Notes under the pieces: generated by a model
The model's input: the letters and a program-made list of their open reading frames with translations, nothing else
Database searches by the model: none
Told to the model about the DNA's origin: nothing
Position numbers and translations under genes: made by a program
Origin: Thermus albus
GTDB lineage: Bacteria > Deinococcota > Deinococci > Deinococcales > Thermaceae
Reading direction: 5' to 3'
Assembly (NCBI RefSeq): GCF_022760855.1
Contig: NZ_JAKTNR010000002.1
Coordinates: 186,001 to 250,000 of the forward strand
DNA length: 64,000 bases
In this document: positions 44,806 through 53,817 of the stretch, in pieces
How positions within the stretch are numbered: position 1 is the first letter of the stretch
Layout of the letters: each line of letters opens with the position of its first letter

Positions 44806-45944
44806 TCCTCGAGGCGGTGCGTACCCCCATCGGCAAGCGGAATGGGGCTTTGCGCGAGTGGCGGCCCGATGCCCTATACGCCCAGGTGTTAGATGCCCTT
44901 CTTGAGCGTACGGGTATCGACCCCGGCCTCATCGGGGACGTGGTCACGGGTTGCGTGACCCAAACCGGGGAGCAAGGGGCCAACATAGGGCGGCTTGCCG
45001 TGCTCCTTTCCCGCCTGCCCAAGGAGGTGCCCGCGGTGTCCTTAAACCGCATGTGCGGCTCGGGCCAGCAGGCGGTCCACTTCGCCGCCCAGGCTATAGC
45101 CGCTGGGGATTTGGACTTCGCCATCGCCGGCGGGGTGGAGAGCATGACCCGGGCCCCCATGTTCTCCGACATCGGGGGAGGCTTCCACACCTTAAACCCG
45201 GCCCTTTTCCAGCGTTACGAGCTCGTCCACCAAGGGGAGAGCGCCGAGCGCATCGCCCAGCAGTACGGCTTCTGCCGGGAGGAGCTGGACGAATGGGGTT
45301 ACCTTTCCCACAAGCGGGCAGCCCGGGCCATCCAGGAGGGCCGTTTCCGGTCCCAGATCCTTCCTTTGGAGGGGGTGGACGGGGAGGGAAGGCCCTTCCT
45401 TCTGGACCGGGATGAGGGGGTCCGCTTTGACGTGGACTACGAGAAGATGCTGGCTCTAAAGCCTGTCTTCCGGGAGGATGGGGTGGTGACCGCCGGCAAC
45501 TCCAGCCAGATCTCCGACGGGGCAGCGGCCCTTCTCCTGGGGGACCAGGAAAAGGCCCTGGCCTTGGGCCTTCGCCCCCGGGCCCGTTTCCTGGCCCGGG
45601 TGGTGGTGGCCGGGGATCCCACCCTGCAGCTACTGGAGGTGATCCCTGCCGCCAAAAGAGCCCTTGAGAAGGCGGGCCTATCCATTAAGGACCTGGATGT
45701 CATCGAGATCAACGAGGCCTTTGCCAGCGTGGTCCTGGCCTTCCTGCGGGAGTTCGCTCCCGACCCCGAAAAGGTGAACCCCAATGGCGGGGCCATCGCC
45801 CACGGCCATCCTCTGGGGGCCACGGGGGCTATCCTCATGACCAAGCTCCTTTACGAGCTGGAGCGCACCGGGGGGGAGTTTGGCCTGCAGGTGATGTGCA
45901 TCGGCCACGGGCAGGCCACGGCCACCGTCATCCAGAGGATTTAG
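44790..45944 (+). CDS. Acetyl-CoA acyltransferase (thiolase)
   Basis: 384 residues. Nucleophile Cys89 in NRMCGSGQQ, His in [11 protein letters not shown] and the second Cys370 in MCIGHGQA. The usual CxGGGxG motif has His373 in place of a glycine, seen also in some thiolases with unusual substrates. Cleaves 3-oxoacyl-CoA to acetyl-CoA and a shortened acyl-CoA, or the reverse. ATG 44790 is behind GGAGG and overlaps the acyl-CoA dehydrogenase gene by 16 bp. Confidence 0.92.
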   Translation: MAEPVILEAVRTPIGKRNGALREWRPDALYAQVLDALLERTGIDPGLIGDVVTGCVTQTGEQGANIGRLAVLLSRLPKEVPAVSLNRMCGSGQQAVHFAAQAIAAGDLDFAIAGGVESMTRAPMFSDIGGGFHTLNPALFQRYELVHQGESAERIAQQYGFCREELDEWGYLSHKRAARAIQEGRFRSQILPLEGVDGEGRPFLLDRDEGVRFDVDYEKMLALKPVFREDGVVTAGNSSQISDGAAALLLGDQEKALALGLRPRARFLARVVVAGDPTLQLLEVIPAAKRALEKAGLSIKDLDVIEINEAFASVVLAFLREFAPDPEKVNPNGGAIAHGHPLGATGAILMTKLLYELERTGGEFGLQVMCIGHGQATATVIQRI

Positions 45945-45953
45945 GGGGTGGGT

Positions 45954-46685
45954 ATGGAAAGAAGCGCCTTGGTGACGGGCGGGGCCTCGGGGCTTGGTAG
46001 GGCAGCGGCCCTGGCCTTGCGGGATCGGGGCTATAGGGTGGTGGTTCTGGACCTCAAGTGTGGGGAGGAGGAGGGCATAACCTACCTGGAGGGGGATGTG
46101 ACCCGGGAGGAGGACGCCAGACGGGCAGTGGAGCTGGCCGCTTCCCAGGCGCCCCTCTTCGCGGTGGTGAATGCGGCGGGAATCGGTTTGGCCCGCAAGG
46201 TATTGGGGCGCGAAGGCCCTCACGATCTAGAAGCCTTCCGCAAGGTGGTGGAGGTGAACCTCATGGGCACCTTCAACATCCTGCGCCTAGCCGCCTGGGC
46301 CATGAAGGAGAATCCTCCTGATGCCGAGGGGCAAAGGGGTGTGGTGGTGAACACCGCCAGCGTGGCCGCCTTTGAGGGTCAGGTGGGCCAGGTGGCCTAC
46401 GCCGCCAGCAAGGGGGGGGTGGTGGGTCTGACCCTCCCCGCGGCCCGGGAGCTGGCGGACTGGGGGATCCGGGTGGTGACCGTAGCCCCCGGCCTCTTCG
46501 ACACCCCCCTCCTTCAGGGCCTTCCGGAGAAGGCTAAGGCTTCCTTGATAGAACAGGTGCCCTTTCCCAGGCGCTTGGGGCGGCCGGAGGAGTACGCGGC
46601 CTTGGTCCTACACATCTTGGAAAACCCCATGCTGAACGGGGAGGTGATCCGCCTGGATGGCGCCTTGCGCATGGCCCCCAGGTAA
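45954..46685 (+). CDS. SDR-family 3-hydroxyacyl-CoA dehydrogenase (HSD10-like)
   Basis: 243 residues. NAD-binding [19 protein letters not shown], catalytic Ser in [11 protein letters not shown] and Tyr-x-x-x-Lys in AYAASKGG. The [20 protein letters not shown] stretch is typical of type II 3-hydroxyacyl-CoA dehydrogenases. Oxidises 3-hydroxyacyl-CoA to 3-oxoacyl-CoA for the adjacent thiolase. ATG 45954 is preceded by AGGGGG five bases upstream; a GTG at 45948 overlaps that site. Confidence 0.88.
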   Translation: MERSALVTGGASGLGRAAALALRDRGYRVVVLDLKCGEEEGITYLEGDVTREEDARRAVELAASQAPLFAVVNAAGIGLARKVLGREGPHDLEAFRKVVEVNLMGTFNILRLAAWAMKENPPDAEGQRGVVVNTASVAAFEGQVGQVAYAASKGGVVGLTLPAARELADWGIRVVTVAPGLFDTPLLQGLPEKAKASLIEQVPFPRRLGRPEEYAALVLHILENPMLNGEVIRLDGALRMAPR

Positions 46686-47490
46686 GGTTTTGGACCTGAC
46701 CCGGCTCCTCCCCGGGCCTTTGGCGGGAAAGCTCCTGGCCGATCTGGGCTTCCCGGTCCTCAAGGTGGAGCCTCCGCAAGGGGATCCCCTAAGGGGTTGG
46801 GCCCTGGGGACCTACCGCTTTTTGAACGGCAACAAGGAGGTTTTGGTCCTGGACCTTAAGGAGAAGGCGGGCCGGGAAAGGCTTATGGCCCTGGCAGCCG
46901 AGGCCGCCATCCTCCTAGAGTCCAACCGCCCGGGGGTCATGGAGCGCCTGGGCCTGGGCCCGGAGGTGCTCCTTGCTGTCAACCCCCGCCTGGTCTACGC
47001 CCGGCTTCGGGGCTATCCCAATTCCCCGGACCCGGGCCACGATCTCACCTATTTGGCGGAGGCGGGGCTCCTCGGGCGCTTTCCCTGGCAGTCCTTCCAG
47101 TTTGCCGATCTGGCCGGGGCCTACGCTCTGGCCTTGGCGGCGCTCAAGGGGCTCCTCCTAGGGGGCGGGGTATACGAGGTGGCCCTTTCCGAGGCGGTCA
47201 AGGCCATGGCCTATCCCCCCATTCCCTTTCTGGACGGCTCCGTTCTCTGTTATGGGGTCTATCCTGCCCGGGAGGGAAAGGTGGCCCTGGCGGCCTTGGA
47301 GCCCCATCTATGGGTCCAATTTTGTCAGGAAGCTGGACTCCCCGAACTCCTTCCCGCGGCCTTCAACCTGGCGGAGCCCGGAAATCCGGCCTACGAGCGG
47401 CTGCGGGCCTTTCTTAAGGAGAAGGCCGCTTGGGAGTGGGAATCTTGGGCCAGGGAGAAGGGGCTTCCCCTACGGGCGGTGCGGGGCTAG
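46657..47490 (+). CDS. Short CoA-transferase family III (CaiB/BaiF) protein
   Basis: 277 residues, against about 380-430 in typical family III CoA transferases. N-terminal [22 protein letters not shown] and [12 protein letters not shown], and the catalytic-position Asp151 in [11 protein letters not shown] are present. The missing length appears to be from the middle and C-terminal regions rather than a frameshift, since the frame is open and coding-like throughout. It may transfer CoA between acids or act as a racemase-like protein. The ATG at 46657 overlaps the SDR gene by 29 bp and has GGAGGTGATC 11 bases upstream. Confidence 0.8.
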   Translation: MAPCAWPPGKVLDLTRLLPGPLAGKLLADLGFPVLKVEPPQGDPLRGWALGTYRFLNGNKEVLVLDLKEKAGRERLMALAAEAAILLESNRPGVMERLGLGPEVLLAVNPRLVYARLRGYPNSPDPGHDLTYLAEAGLLGRFPWQSFQFADLAGAYALALAALKGLLLGGGVYEVALSEAVKAMAYPPIPFLDGSVLCYGVYPAREGKVALAALEPHLWVQFCQEAGLPELLPAAFNLAEPGNPAYERLRAFLKEKAAWEWESWAREKGLPLRAVRG

Positions 47491-48242
47491 CGGGCGGTCC
47501 AGCCCAGGTCTATGGGGAAGACAGCCCCCGTGATGGCCGAGGCCTTTTCCGAGGCCAAAAAAAGGGCCAGTTCGGCTATCTCTTCCGGCTCGATGAGGCG
47601 CTTGATGGCCGCCTGGGCCAGGAAGACCTTTTCCACCACCTCGCCCTCGGAAATGGCCAGGGTGCGGGCTTGGTCGGCGATCTGGTTCTCCACCAAGGGG
47701 GTGCGCACGTAAGCGGGGGCGATGGCGTTCACGGTGACGCCAAAGGGGCCCGCCTCGAGGGCCACGGTCTTGGTGAGGCCCAAAAGCCCGTGCTTGGCGG
47801 AGATGTAGGCGGACTTGTAGGGGCTTGCCACCAGGCCGTGGACGCTGGCGATGTTCAAGATCCGCCCCCAGCCCTTGGCCTTCATCCCCGGGAGGAGGGC
47901 CTTGATGAGCTGGAAGGGGGCGGTGAGCATCACCTGGAGCATCCTTTGCCAGGTCTCTAGGGGAAAGTCCTCCACCGGGTCGATGTGCTGGAAGCCCGCG
48001 TTGTTGACCAGGATGTCCACCCCCTGCCGGGCGGCTTCCCTCCCTAGCTCCTCTACGGCCTGGGGGTCGGAGAGGTCGGCCTGGAGAAATACCCCGCCTA
48101 GCTCCGCTGCCAAGGCGGAGGCGTCTTTAAGGTCATGCAACAGCACCTTGGCGCCTTCTTGGGCGAAGGCCCGGGCTAGGGCTAGGCCGATACCGCTTCC
48201 TGCGCCGGTGATCAGGACGGTTTTTCTAGCAAAAGGCCTCAT
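47487..48242 (-). CDS. 3-hydroxybutyrate-dehydrogenase-like SDR
   Basis: 251 residues. NAD-binding TGAGSGIGLALA, NNAGFQHIDPVEDFP and IASVHGLVASPYKSAYISAKHG (Ser and Tyr-x-x-x-Lys catalytic residues) match (R)-3-hydroxybutyrate dehydrogenases closely, including the Gln-His that contact the carboxylate. Oxidises 3-hydroxybutyrate to acetoacetate. Last gene of the long minus-strand catabolic unit; 4 bp overlap with the convergent CoA transferase gene. Confidence 0.88.
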   Translation of the reverse strand: MRPFARKTVLITGAGSGIGLALARAFAQEGAKVLLHDLKDASALAAELGGVFLQADLSDPQAVEELGREAARQGVDILVNNAGFQHIDPVEDFPLETWQRMLQVMLTAPFQLIKALLPGMKAKGWGRILNIASVHGLVASPYKSAYISAKHGLLGLTKTVALEAGPFGVTVNAIAPAYVRTPLVENQIADQARTLAISEGEVVEKVFLAQAAIKRLIEPEEIAELALFLASEKASAITGAVFPIDLGWTAR

Positions 48243-48264
48243 CGGATACCCGTTTAGGAATAGT

Positions 48265-48969
48265 TTAGAGACTTAGGTAAGCTTCCCGGACCCGGGAATC
48301 TTCTAACACCACATGGGACGGACCCTGGAGCACGATACGCCCATGCTCCAGCACGTAGGCCCTGGCCGCCACCTCGAGGGAAAGGGCCACGTTCTGCTCC
48401 ACCAGCAACACCCCCACCCCTTCTTCCGCTACGTGCTTGAGGGAGAGGAGCACCTCCTCGGCTAGGCGGGGGGCGAGTCCTAGGGAGGGCTCATCCACCA
48501 GGAGGATTTTGGGAAAGCCCATGAGGGCCCGGGCGATGGCCAGCAGCTGCTGTTCCCCCCCGGAGAGGGTACCTGCCAGCTGCCTCTTCCTTTCGTATAG
48601 ACGGGGGAAGAGGGCAAAGACCCGTTCAAAACCCTCCCTCTCCCTTTCCGGGGCCAGAAAAGCAGCCCCTAGACGGAGGTTTTCCTCCACGGTCATCAGG
48701 GGAAAGAGTTGCCGGCCTTCCGGTACATGGCCGAGACCAAGCCGGGCCCGCCGGGCTGGGGAAAACCTCCGGAGGTCCTCCCCATCCCAAAGGACCTTTC
48801 CCCGCCAGGGCGGGATCAGCCCGGAGATGGCCCGGAGCAAGGTGGTTTTGCCGGCCCCATTGGCGCCAAGGAGGGCCACGAGCTCCCCTTCCTCGACCCC
48901 CAGATCTAGTCCGAAGAGTACCTGGGCCTTGCCATAACCGGTCTCCAAGCCCTCTACTTTGAGTTTCAC
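48265..48969 (-). CDS. livF: LivF-type ABC transporter ATPase
   Basis: 234 residues. Walker A GANGAGKTTL, signature LSGGEQQLLAIARAL, Walker B ILLVDEPSLGLAP. GTG start with GGGGAGG upstream, overlapping livG by 4 bp. Second ATPase of a branched-chain-amino-acid (Liv) type importer; such systems also import aromatic acids, amides and other carboxylates, and the neighbours here point to a carboxylic acid. Confidence 0.92.
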   Translation of the reverse strand: MKLKVEGLETGYGKAQVLFGLDLGVEEGELVALLGANGAGKTTLLRAISGLIPPWRGKVLWDGEDLRRFSPARRARLGLGHVPEGRQLFPLMTVEENLRLGAAFLAPEREREGFERVFALFPRLYERKRQLAGTLSGGEQQLLAIARALMGFPKILLVDEPSLGLAPRLAEEVLLSLKHVAEEGVGVLLVEQNVALSLEVAARAYVLEHGRIVLQGPSHVVLEDSRVREAYLSL

Positions 48970-49691
48970 GCTCCCCTCCCCAGGTATGCTTCCCGCACCC
49001 TCGGATCTTGGGCCACCTCCTGATAGGTGCCCTCAGCGATCACCTCTCCGTAGTCCAAAACCACCACCCGGTCGGCCAAGGCCCGCACCACCGACATGAG
49101 GTGTTCGATGAACAGGATGGAAACACCGGCGTCGCGGATCCGTCGCACCAGCGCCACCGCCTCCTCGGCCTCCTTGGGGCGGAGGCCAGCCATCACCTCG
49201 TCCAGGAGGAGAACCTTGGGCCGGGTGGCCAAGGCGCGGGCCAGCTCCAGGCGTTTATCCTCCAAAAGGGTGAGATCCCCCGCTAAGGCTTCGGACCGAG
49301 ATTGCAACCCCGTGAGGCGCAACACCTCCTCCACCCAGGCTTCCCCTTCCTTCCGGGACGTTCCTGGCTTGCCAAAGAGGGCCCCTACCAGAAGGTTCTC
49401 CCGCACGGTCAGCTCGGGAAAAGGCTGCACGATCTGGAAGGCCCGCCCTAGGCCCAGGTGGGTGCGGGCTTCCGGAGGGAGGTGGGTGATGTCTTGCCCC
49501 AGGAAGAGGATCCGGCCCCGGTCGGGGCTTATTAGACCCGAAAGAAGGTTCAAAAGGGTGCTTTTGCCCGCCCCATTGGGGCCGATCACCGCCAGGATCT
49601 CCCTCTCCTTCAGGTGGAGGTTTACCTCCTTTAGGGCCTGGAGCCCCAGGAAGCGCTTGCTTAGGCCCATCGCCTGCAAGAGGTTACCCAC
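48966..49691 (-). CDS. livG: LivG-type ABC transporter ATPase
   Basis: 241 residues. Walker A GPNGAGKSTL; the LivG-specific HLGLGRAFQIVQPFPELTVREN; Walker B VLLLDEVMAGLRPKE. The signature motif is partly degenerate (AGDLTLLEDKRLELARAL in place of LSGGxQ), as often in LivG proteins (LSYGxQ). GTG start at 49691 behind GGAGG, overlapping livM by 8 bp. Confidence 0.92.
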   Translation of the reverse strand: MGNLLQAMGLSKRFLGLQALKEVNLHLKEREILAVIGPNGAGKSTLLNLLSGLISPDRGRILFLGQDITHLPPEARTHLGLGRAFQIVQPFPELTVRENLLVGALFGKPGTSRKEGEAWVEEVLRLTGLQSRSEALAGDLTLLEDKRLELARALATRPKVLLLDEVMAGLRPKEAEEAVALVRRIRDAGVSILFIEHLMSVVRALADRVVVLDYGEVIAEGTYQEVAQDPRVREAYLGRGA

Positions 49692-50601
49692 GGCGCCTCC
49701 CCAGTATCCCCACCAGTCCGCGGGGGAGAAAGAGAATGACCAAGATGAGGATGGCTCCGTAGACCACCAGGTAACCCTCTTTGATCCAAAGCCTGAGGGC
49801 CTGCTCGAGGCTTACCAACACCACCCCGCCCACCAGGGGCCCCAAGGTGGTGTAGAGGCCGCCAAAAATGGGGATGACCAAGGCTTCCACGGCCCTTCCC
49901 AGGCTAAAGGCATCGTAAGGGGAGAGAAATAGGGTCTTCATCCCGTAGACGCCACCCGCAAGCCCGGCAACCAAACTCCCCAGGAGCAAGGACCAAAGTT
50001 TTACCCGGACCACCCGCACCCCTAAAACCCGGGCCACGGCCTCCGATTGTCGGGTGGCGGCTTGAGCAAGGCGAAATGAACTCTTTTCCGCCCAAAGGCT
50101 TAGGGCCGTGGCCAGGAGGAGAACACCGAGGCCCAGGTAGTAAGCGGCCAAAGGCCAGGTTCCCGCAAAAGGAGGCGGCACAGGGAGGCCTATGGGTCCC
50201 CCAGTAAAGGGTAACTTCAGGGTAAGCGTGCGCAACACCTCGCTGAAGGCCAGGCTGGCAATGGCGAAGTACAGGCCGTGGAGGCGGAGGGTCACCGACC
50301 CTAGGACGAGGGCCCCGGCTCCCGCTGTCAGGGCCCCCAAGAGGAGAGCGGGAAGGGTACCCACTTGCGGAGCTAGAAGCCCGGCGCTATACGCCCCCAA
50401 GCCAAAGAACGCTCCGTGGGCTAGGGAAAGCTGACCCGTCCGGGCCACCAAGTCCCAGGAAAGGGCCAGGGCGGTGAAGAGGAGGACGAAAAAGCCCACG
50501 TCCAGGAGAAAGGCCTGCCAAACCCCGAAGGGAAGAAAAGGTAGCAGGGCAAAGAGGAGGAGGAAGAGGAGGATCAAGGGGAAGTGGCCAAAGCCCTTCA
50601 T
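49684..50601 (-). CDS. livM: LivM-type ABC transporter permease
   Basis: 305 residues, about nine membrane helices. Typical segments: LSLAHGAFFGLGAYSAGLL, YFAIASLAFSEVLR and the EAA-like loop AGLAGGVYGMKTLFLSPYDAF, then a C-terminal PRGLVGIL. Inner membrane half-channel with LivH. Overlaps livG and livH by a few bases. Confidence 0.92.
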   Translation of the reverse strand: MKGFGHFPLILLFLLLFALLPFLPFGVWQAFLLDVGFFVLLFTALALSWDLVARTGQLSLAHGAFFGLGAYSAGLLAPQVGTLPALLLGALTAGAGALVLGSVTLRLHGLYFAIASLAFSEVLRTLTLKLPFTGGPIGLPVPPPFAGTWPLAAYYLGLGVLLLATALSLWAEKSSFRLAQAATRQSEAVARVLGVRVVRVKLWSLLLGSLVAGLAGGVYGMKTLFLSPYDAFSLGRAVEALVIPIFGGLYTTLGPLVGGVVLVSLEQALRLWIKEGYLVVYGAILILVILFLPRGLVGILGRRRG

Positions 50602-51455
50602 GCCTTCCTCCAGGCCCGGCCCACTAGGGCTAGAAACAGGACCAGAAAGAAGACCGCTTCCACAAGCCCGCCTCCTCCCGGTAGATAGGTACTTACCAGG
50701 GCCTCGGCCGTGGCTAGAACGAGAGCAGCGGGTACCACCCCCTTGAGGTTGCCGAGTCCGGCTAGGGCCACGATGGCGAAGGACTTCAGGGTGAAGACGA
50801 AACCCACGGTGGGGCTGGCGTAAAGCATCACCGATAACATCACCCCGGCTACCCCGGCTAGGGCAGCGGCAAGGCCAAAGGCCAGAAGGTAGATCCTATC
50901 CGCTTCGATGCCCAAAAGGCCAGGGGCTAAGCGGTTTTGGGACACGGCCCGCATGGCTAGGCCGAATCGGCTTCGGGTAAGGAAGACCTGGAGCATTAGG
51001 AGGATGGCAAGGGAAAGCAAGAAAGCCCCAAAGGGCACAGCCCCCAGAAAAAAGGGACCCAAGGAGAGGGTGGTGGCCTGGTAAGGCGGGGCCACCACCC
51101 GGGTGTCGGCCCCAAATAGGAGGAGGGCGAGGTTTTGCAGGAGGATGGATAGGCCAAAGGTAAGGAGCATCTGGTTGAGTTCCGCGGCCCGCAACACCGG
51201 CCGGATCAAGCCTTGGTAGGTCAGGGCACCCACCATGAAAGCCGCGAGGAAGGCAAAACCCAAGGAGAGGAGGGGATCCATCCCCCGGTGGGCGAAAAGC
51301 AGGTAGGAGAGAAAGGCGCCCATCATCAGGAACTCTCCGTGAGCGAAGTTGACGATCCCCACCACCCCCAGGGAAAGGGCCAGACCTGTGGCCACCAGGG
51401 CGTAGACCCCGCTCATGAGGAGGCCGTTTAGGAGGGTTTGCAGCAGGAGCTCCAT
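50598..51455 (-). CDS. livH: LivH-type ABC transporter permease
   Basis: 285 residues, about eight membrane helices; LGVVGIVNFAHGEFLMMGAFL and the EAA-like region LAAALAGVAGVMLSVMLYASPTVGF are typical of LivH. ATG 51455 follows livJ after 18 bases. Complete with LivM, LivG, LivF and the binding protein, so the importer is probably functional. Confidence 0.92.
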   Translation of the reverse strand: MELLLQTLLNGLLMSGVYALVATGLALSLGVVGIVNFAHGEFLMMGAFLSYLLFAHRGMDPLLSLGFAFLAAFMVGALTYQGLIRPVLRAAELNQMLLTFGLSILLQNLALLLFGADTRVVAPPYQATTLSLGPFFLGAVPFGAFLLSLAILLMLQVFLTRSRFGLAMRAVSQNRLAPGLLGIEADRIYLLAFGLAAALAGVAGVMLSVMLYASPTVGFVFTLKSFAIVALAGLGNLKGVVPAALVLATAEALVSTYLPGGGGLVEAVFFLVLFLALVGRAWRKA

Positions 51456-51473
51456 GGCCTTCCTAGAAGCCTC

Positions 51474-52649
51474 CTATCGGAGATAGTACTCCCCAGGGTA
51501 GCGCAAGGGCCTTGTGGCCACTTCCTTGGGGAAAACGGGCCGACGGCTTCCCTGGAGATACTGGAACTGGAACCAGATCTCGGGGCCGAACCCTTGGTAC
51601 TTGGTGCGGCCCGTGTCCGAGGGCTTGAAGGACAAGAGGCCAAAGGGCGTGGGCATCTTTAGGCCAGCCAAGGCCTCGGCGATGCGGTTTTTGTCGGTGC
51701 TACCGGCCTTCTCCGTCGCCAGGGCCAAGCTCCTGACGATGGTATAGCCCATGGGCGCCATATATTCCTCGGTGACTTCCCCGAACTTCTTGCGGTAGGC
51801 TTCCACGAAGCGGCGGGATTCGGGGTTGGCCACCGTGGGTAACCAGGCGGTCATGCCAGCGATGTCATTGGAAAGGGGGTTTTTCTCAAAACCGATGGGC
51901 CAGGAGGGTGGAGCGCCATAGATGAGCTTGGGCCTGAGCCCCACCTGCCTTGCCTGGGTAGCGATGGGTAGAGCGTCGACATCGTATCCGATCCAGTAGA
52001 GGATGTCGGGAGCAAAGGCCCGGAAGCGGGTCAGGATGGCGGTAAACTGCCCACTTCCTGCTTTGAAGGGTTCCGCCTGTACCTGGTAGCCCAGTTTTTC
52101 CAGCTGCTGTTTGTAGACCCCGATGCCTGCGGAGCCGAAGGGCCCATCCTCGTAGAGGATGGCCACCTTCTTGGCTCCGTGTTCCCGGCTCAGGTACTGG
52201 AAGAACTGCAAAGCGGCGGCCACGTTGTGGTAGTCCCAGGGGTGGTAGTGGAAAAAGAGAGGGTATCCCTCAAAGGCCTGCTCCACCACCGAGCTGGCGG
52301 CTCCGACAACCAGGAAGAGGGGGCTGTACTGCTTCACGGGGCCGGAGAGCGCGAAGGTGACGCCGCTGGCCAGGCCGCCGATCACGATGTCCACCTTGTC
52401 CACGGTCATGAGCTTGGTGAAGGCAGGAACCGCCTTGGCAGGGTCGGTGCCGTCGTCCACCACCACCAGCTCCAGCCTCACCTTACCGGCGGCGTTGGCC
52501 TCGTCAGCGGCCAGCTGGATGCCGTTCAGCGCTGCCTTACCCGAAACCGCAGAGGCCCCGGAGAGGGGGAGGATGACCCCCACCCTCAAGGGGACCTGGG
52601 CCCAAGCCAGACCTGCTAGGAGCACCAAAAATCCCACAGCTTTTCGCAT
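51474..52649 (-). CDS. LivJ-type periplasmic substrate-binding protein
   Basis: 391 residues. Signal peptide (KAVGFLVLLAGLAWAQ), then RVGVILPLSGASAVSGKAALNGIQLA and VVVDDGTDPAKAVPAFTKL, the hallmark of the type I binding-protein fold for branched amino acids and related ligands. AAAGGAGG precedes ATG 52649. The ligand cannot be read from sequence, but every neighbouring enzyme acts on acyl-CoA or hydroxy acids, so an organic acid is more likely than leucine. Confidence 0.9.
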   Translation of the reverse strand: MRKAVGFLVLLAGLAWAQVPLRVGVILPLSGASAVSGKAALNGIQLAADEANAAGKVRLELVVVDDGTDPAKAVPAFTKLMTVDKVDIVIGGLASGVTFALSGPVKQYSPLFLVVGAASSVVEQAFEGYPLFFHYHPWDYHNVAAALQFFQYLSREHGAKKVAILYEDGPFGSAGIGVYKQQLEKLGYQVQAEPFKAGSGQFTAILTRFRAFAPDILYWIGYDVDALPIATQARQVGLRPKLIYGAPPSWPIGFEKNPLSNDIAGMTAWLPTVANPESRRFVEAYRKKFGEVTEEYMAPMGYTIVRSLALATEKAGSTDKNRIAEALAGLKMPTPFGLLSFKPSDTGRTKYQGFGPEIWFQFQYLQGSRRPVFPKEVATRPLRYPGEYYLR

Positions 52650-52664
52650 ACTTGCCTCCTTTCC

Positions 52665-53090
52665 CTAGGGCCTTCCGCCCGTAGGTTCCTCGTAAAGCAC
52701 CACGGCCTCGCCTTCTATAACCGTTTCTCCTCGCTGGTTTGCGCACACGGTGTCAAGGGTGAGGACGAATCCCCCCTTTTCCCTTTCCCGCACTCCCTTC
52801 ACCGTTGCGGTGGCGGTGATGGTATCCCCCAGGTAGGTGGGCTTTAGGAAGCGCAGGGTCTGGGAGAGGTAGATGGCCCCCGTTCCCGGCAGCTTGGTGC
52901 CGATCACCGTGGAGATGAGCCCGGCCACCAGGATCCCCTGGGCGATGCGCCGGCCAAAGCGGCTTCCTTGGGCATAGGCTTCGTCCACGTGCAGGGGATT
53001 GGTGTCCCCCACAGCTCCCACGAAGAGGGCCACGTGGGCCTCGGAGATGGTCTGGGTGTAGCTGGCTTTATCCCCCACCTTGAATTTCAC
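52665..53090 (-). CDS. MaoC-like (R)-specific enoyl-CoA hydratase
   Basis: 141 residues, single hot-dog fold. The hydratase motif is visible: catalytic Asp and His in GDTNPLHVDEAYA, then RFGRRIAQGILVAGLIS. PhaJ-type enzymes of this form interconvert crotonyl-CoA-like enoyl-CoA and (R)-3-hydroxyacyl-CoA, which suits the downstream 3-hydroxybutyrate-dehydrogenase-like protein. GTG start with GGAGGT upstream, overlapping the hydrolase gene by 23 bp. Confidence 0.88.
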   Translation of the reverse strand: MKFKVGDKASYTQTISEAHVALFVGAVGDTNPLHVDEAYAQGSRFGRRIAQGILVAGLISTVIGTKLPGTGAIYLSQTLRFLKPTYLGDTITATATVKGVREREKGGFVLTLDTVCANQRGETVIEGEAVVLYEEPTGGRP

Positions 53091-53817
53091 CGTGCACCTC
53101 CTTGAGGAAGTCCTCTAAGATGCCTTTTAGCAACCCGGGATTTTCCAGATTCACTGAGTGGCCTATGTTTTCTAGAATCAAAAGCCTACCTTTGGGGAAG
53201 AAAGCCGCCGTTTCCTCGGCCAGGGCCCGGTTCACGAGGGGGTCCATGGCGCCGTGGATCACCAGAACTGGCCCCGGGTACGCCCTTTCCAGCCGCCACG
53301 CCGCCAGGGCCCGGGCATTGCCCTGGAAGTGGGCGGGGTGCATCCTTTGCGCTTTCTCCACCAGCTCGGAGAACCAGGGGGGTCTACGGGTGGGGGCCAT
53401 GGCAGCTAGGGCCTGGGACAGGGCTTCCCGGTTGTACTGGTAGCTTTCCAGGATAGGGTAATAGGCTTCTGGGGTTTTCAACCCCGAGGGTGGGGCGGAG
53501 TTGAGGAGGACCAGCCCCGGTGTCTTCTCGTCCGCCGCTTCCATAACCACCGCACCCCCTAGGGAGTGACCCACCAGGATGGCTTCCTCTACCCCCTTTT
53601 GCCGCAGAAAGTCTGTAAGGGCTTTGGCGTAGGCGGGGATGGAAGGGAAGAAATCCTCAGGAACTGGGCTTTCACCAAAGCCCGGCAGGTCAGGGGCCAG
53701 GAGCCAGGCCCCTTCTGGGGGATCTTGCAAGAGTTCCCGCCACCATTCCTTGCAGGCAAAGTTGCCGTGGACTAAAACCACCGGGGTTCCGGTACCGCTT
53801 TCCAAGTAGCTAAGCAT
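53068..53817 (-). CDS. Alpha/beta hydrolase (second of pair)
   Basis: 249 residues, cytoplasmic. Oxyanion strand VVLVHGNFACKEWW, nucleophile elbow VGHSLGGAV, acid Asp in HGAMDPLV and His in ENIGHSVNL: a complete Ser-Asp-His triad. Similar to carbon-carbon or ester hydrolases such as MhpC or 3-oxoadipate enol-lactonase types. Lies between another hydrolase and the MaoC hydratase, overlapping both, so it belongs to the same pathway. Confidence 0.85.
   Translation of the reverse strand: MLSYLESGTGTPVVLVHGNFACKEWWRELLQDPPEGAWLLAPDLPGFGESPVPEDFFPSIPAYAKALTDFLRQKGVEEAILVGHSLGGAVVMEAADEKTPGLVLLNSAPPSGLKTPEAYYPILESYQYNREALSQALAAMAPTRRPPWFSELVEKAQRMHPAHFQGNARALAAWRLERAYPGPVLVIHGAMDPLVNRALAEETAAFFPKGRLLILENIGHSVNLENPGLLKGILEDFLKEVHGEIQGGG

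Noticed and set aside
45948-45953. GTG at 45948 as start of the SDR gene
   Set aside because: It overlaps the purine-rich ribosome site; ATG 45954 has the right spacing.
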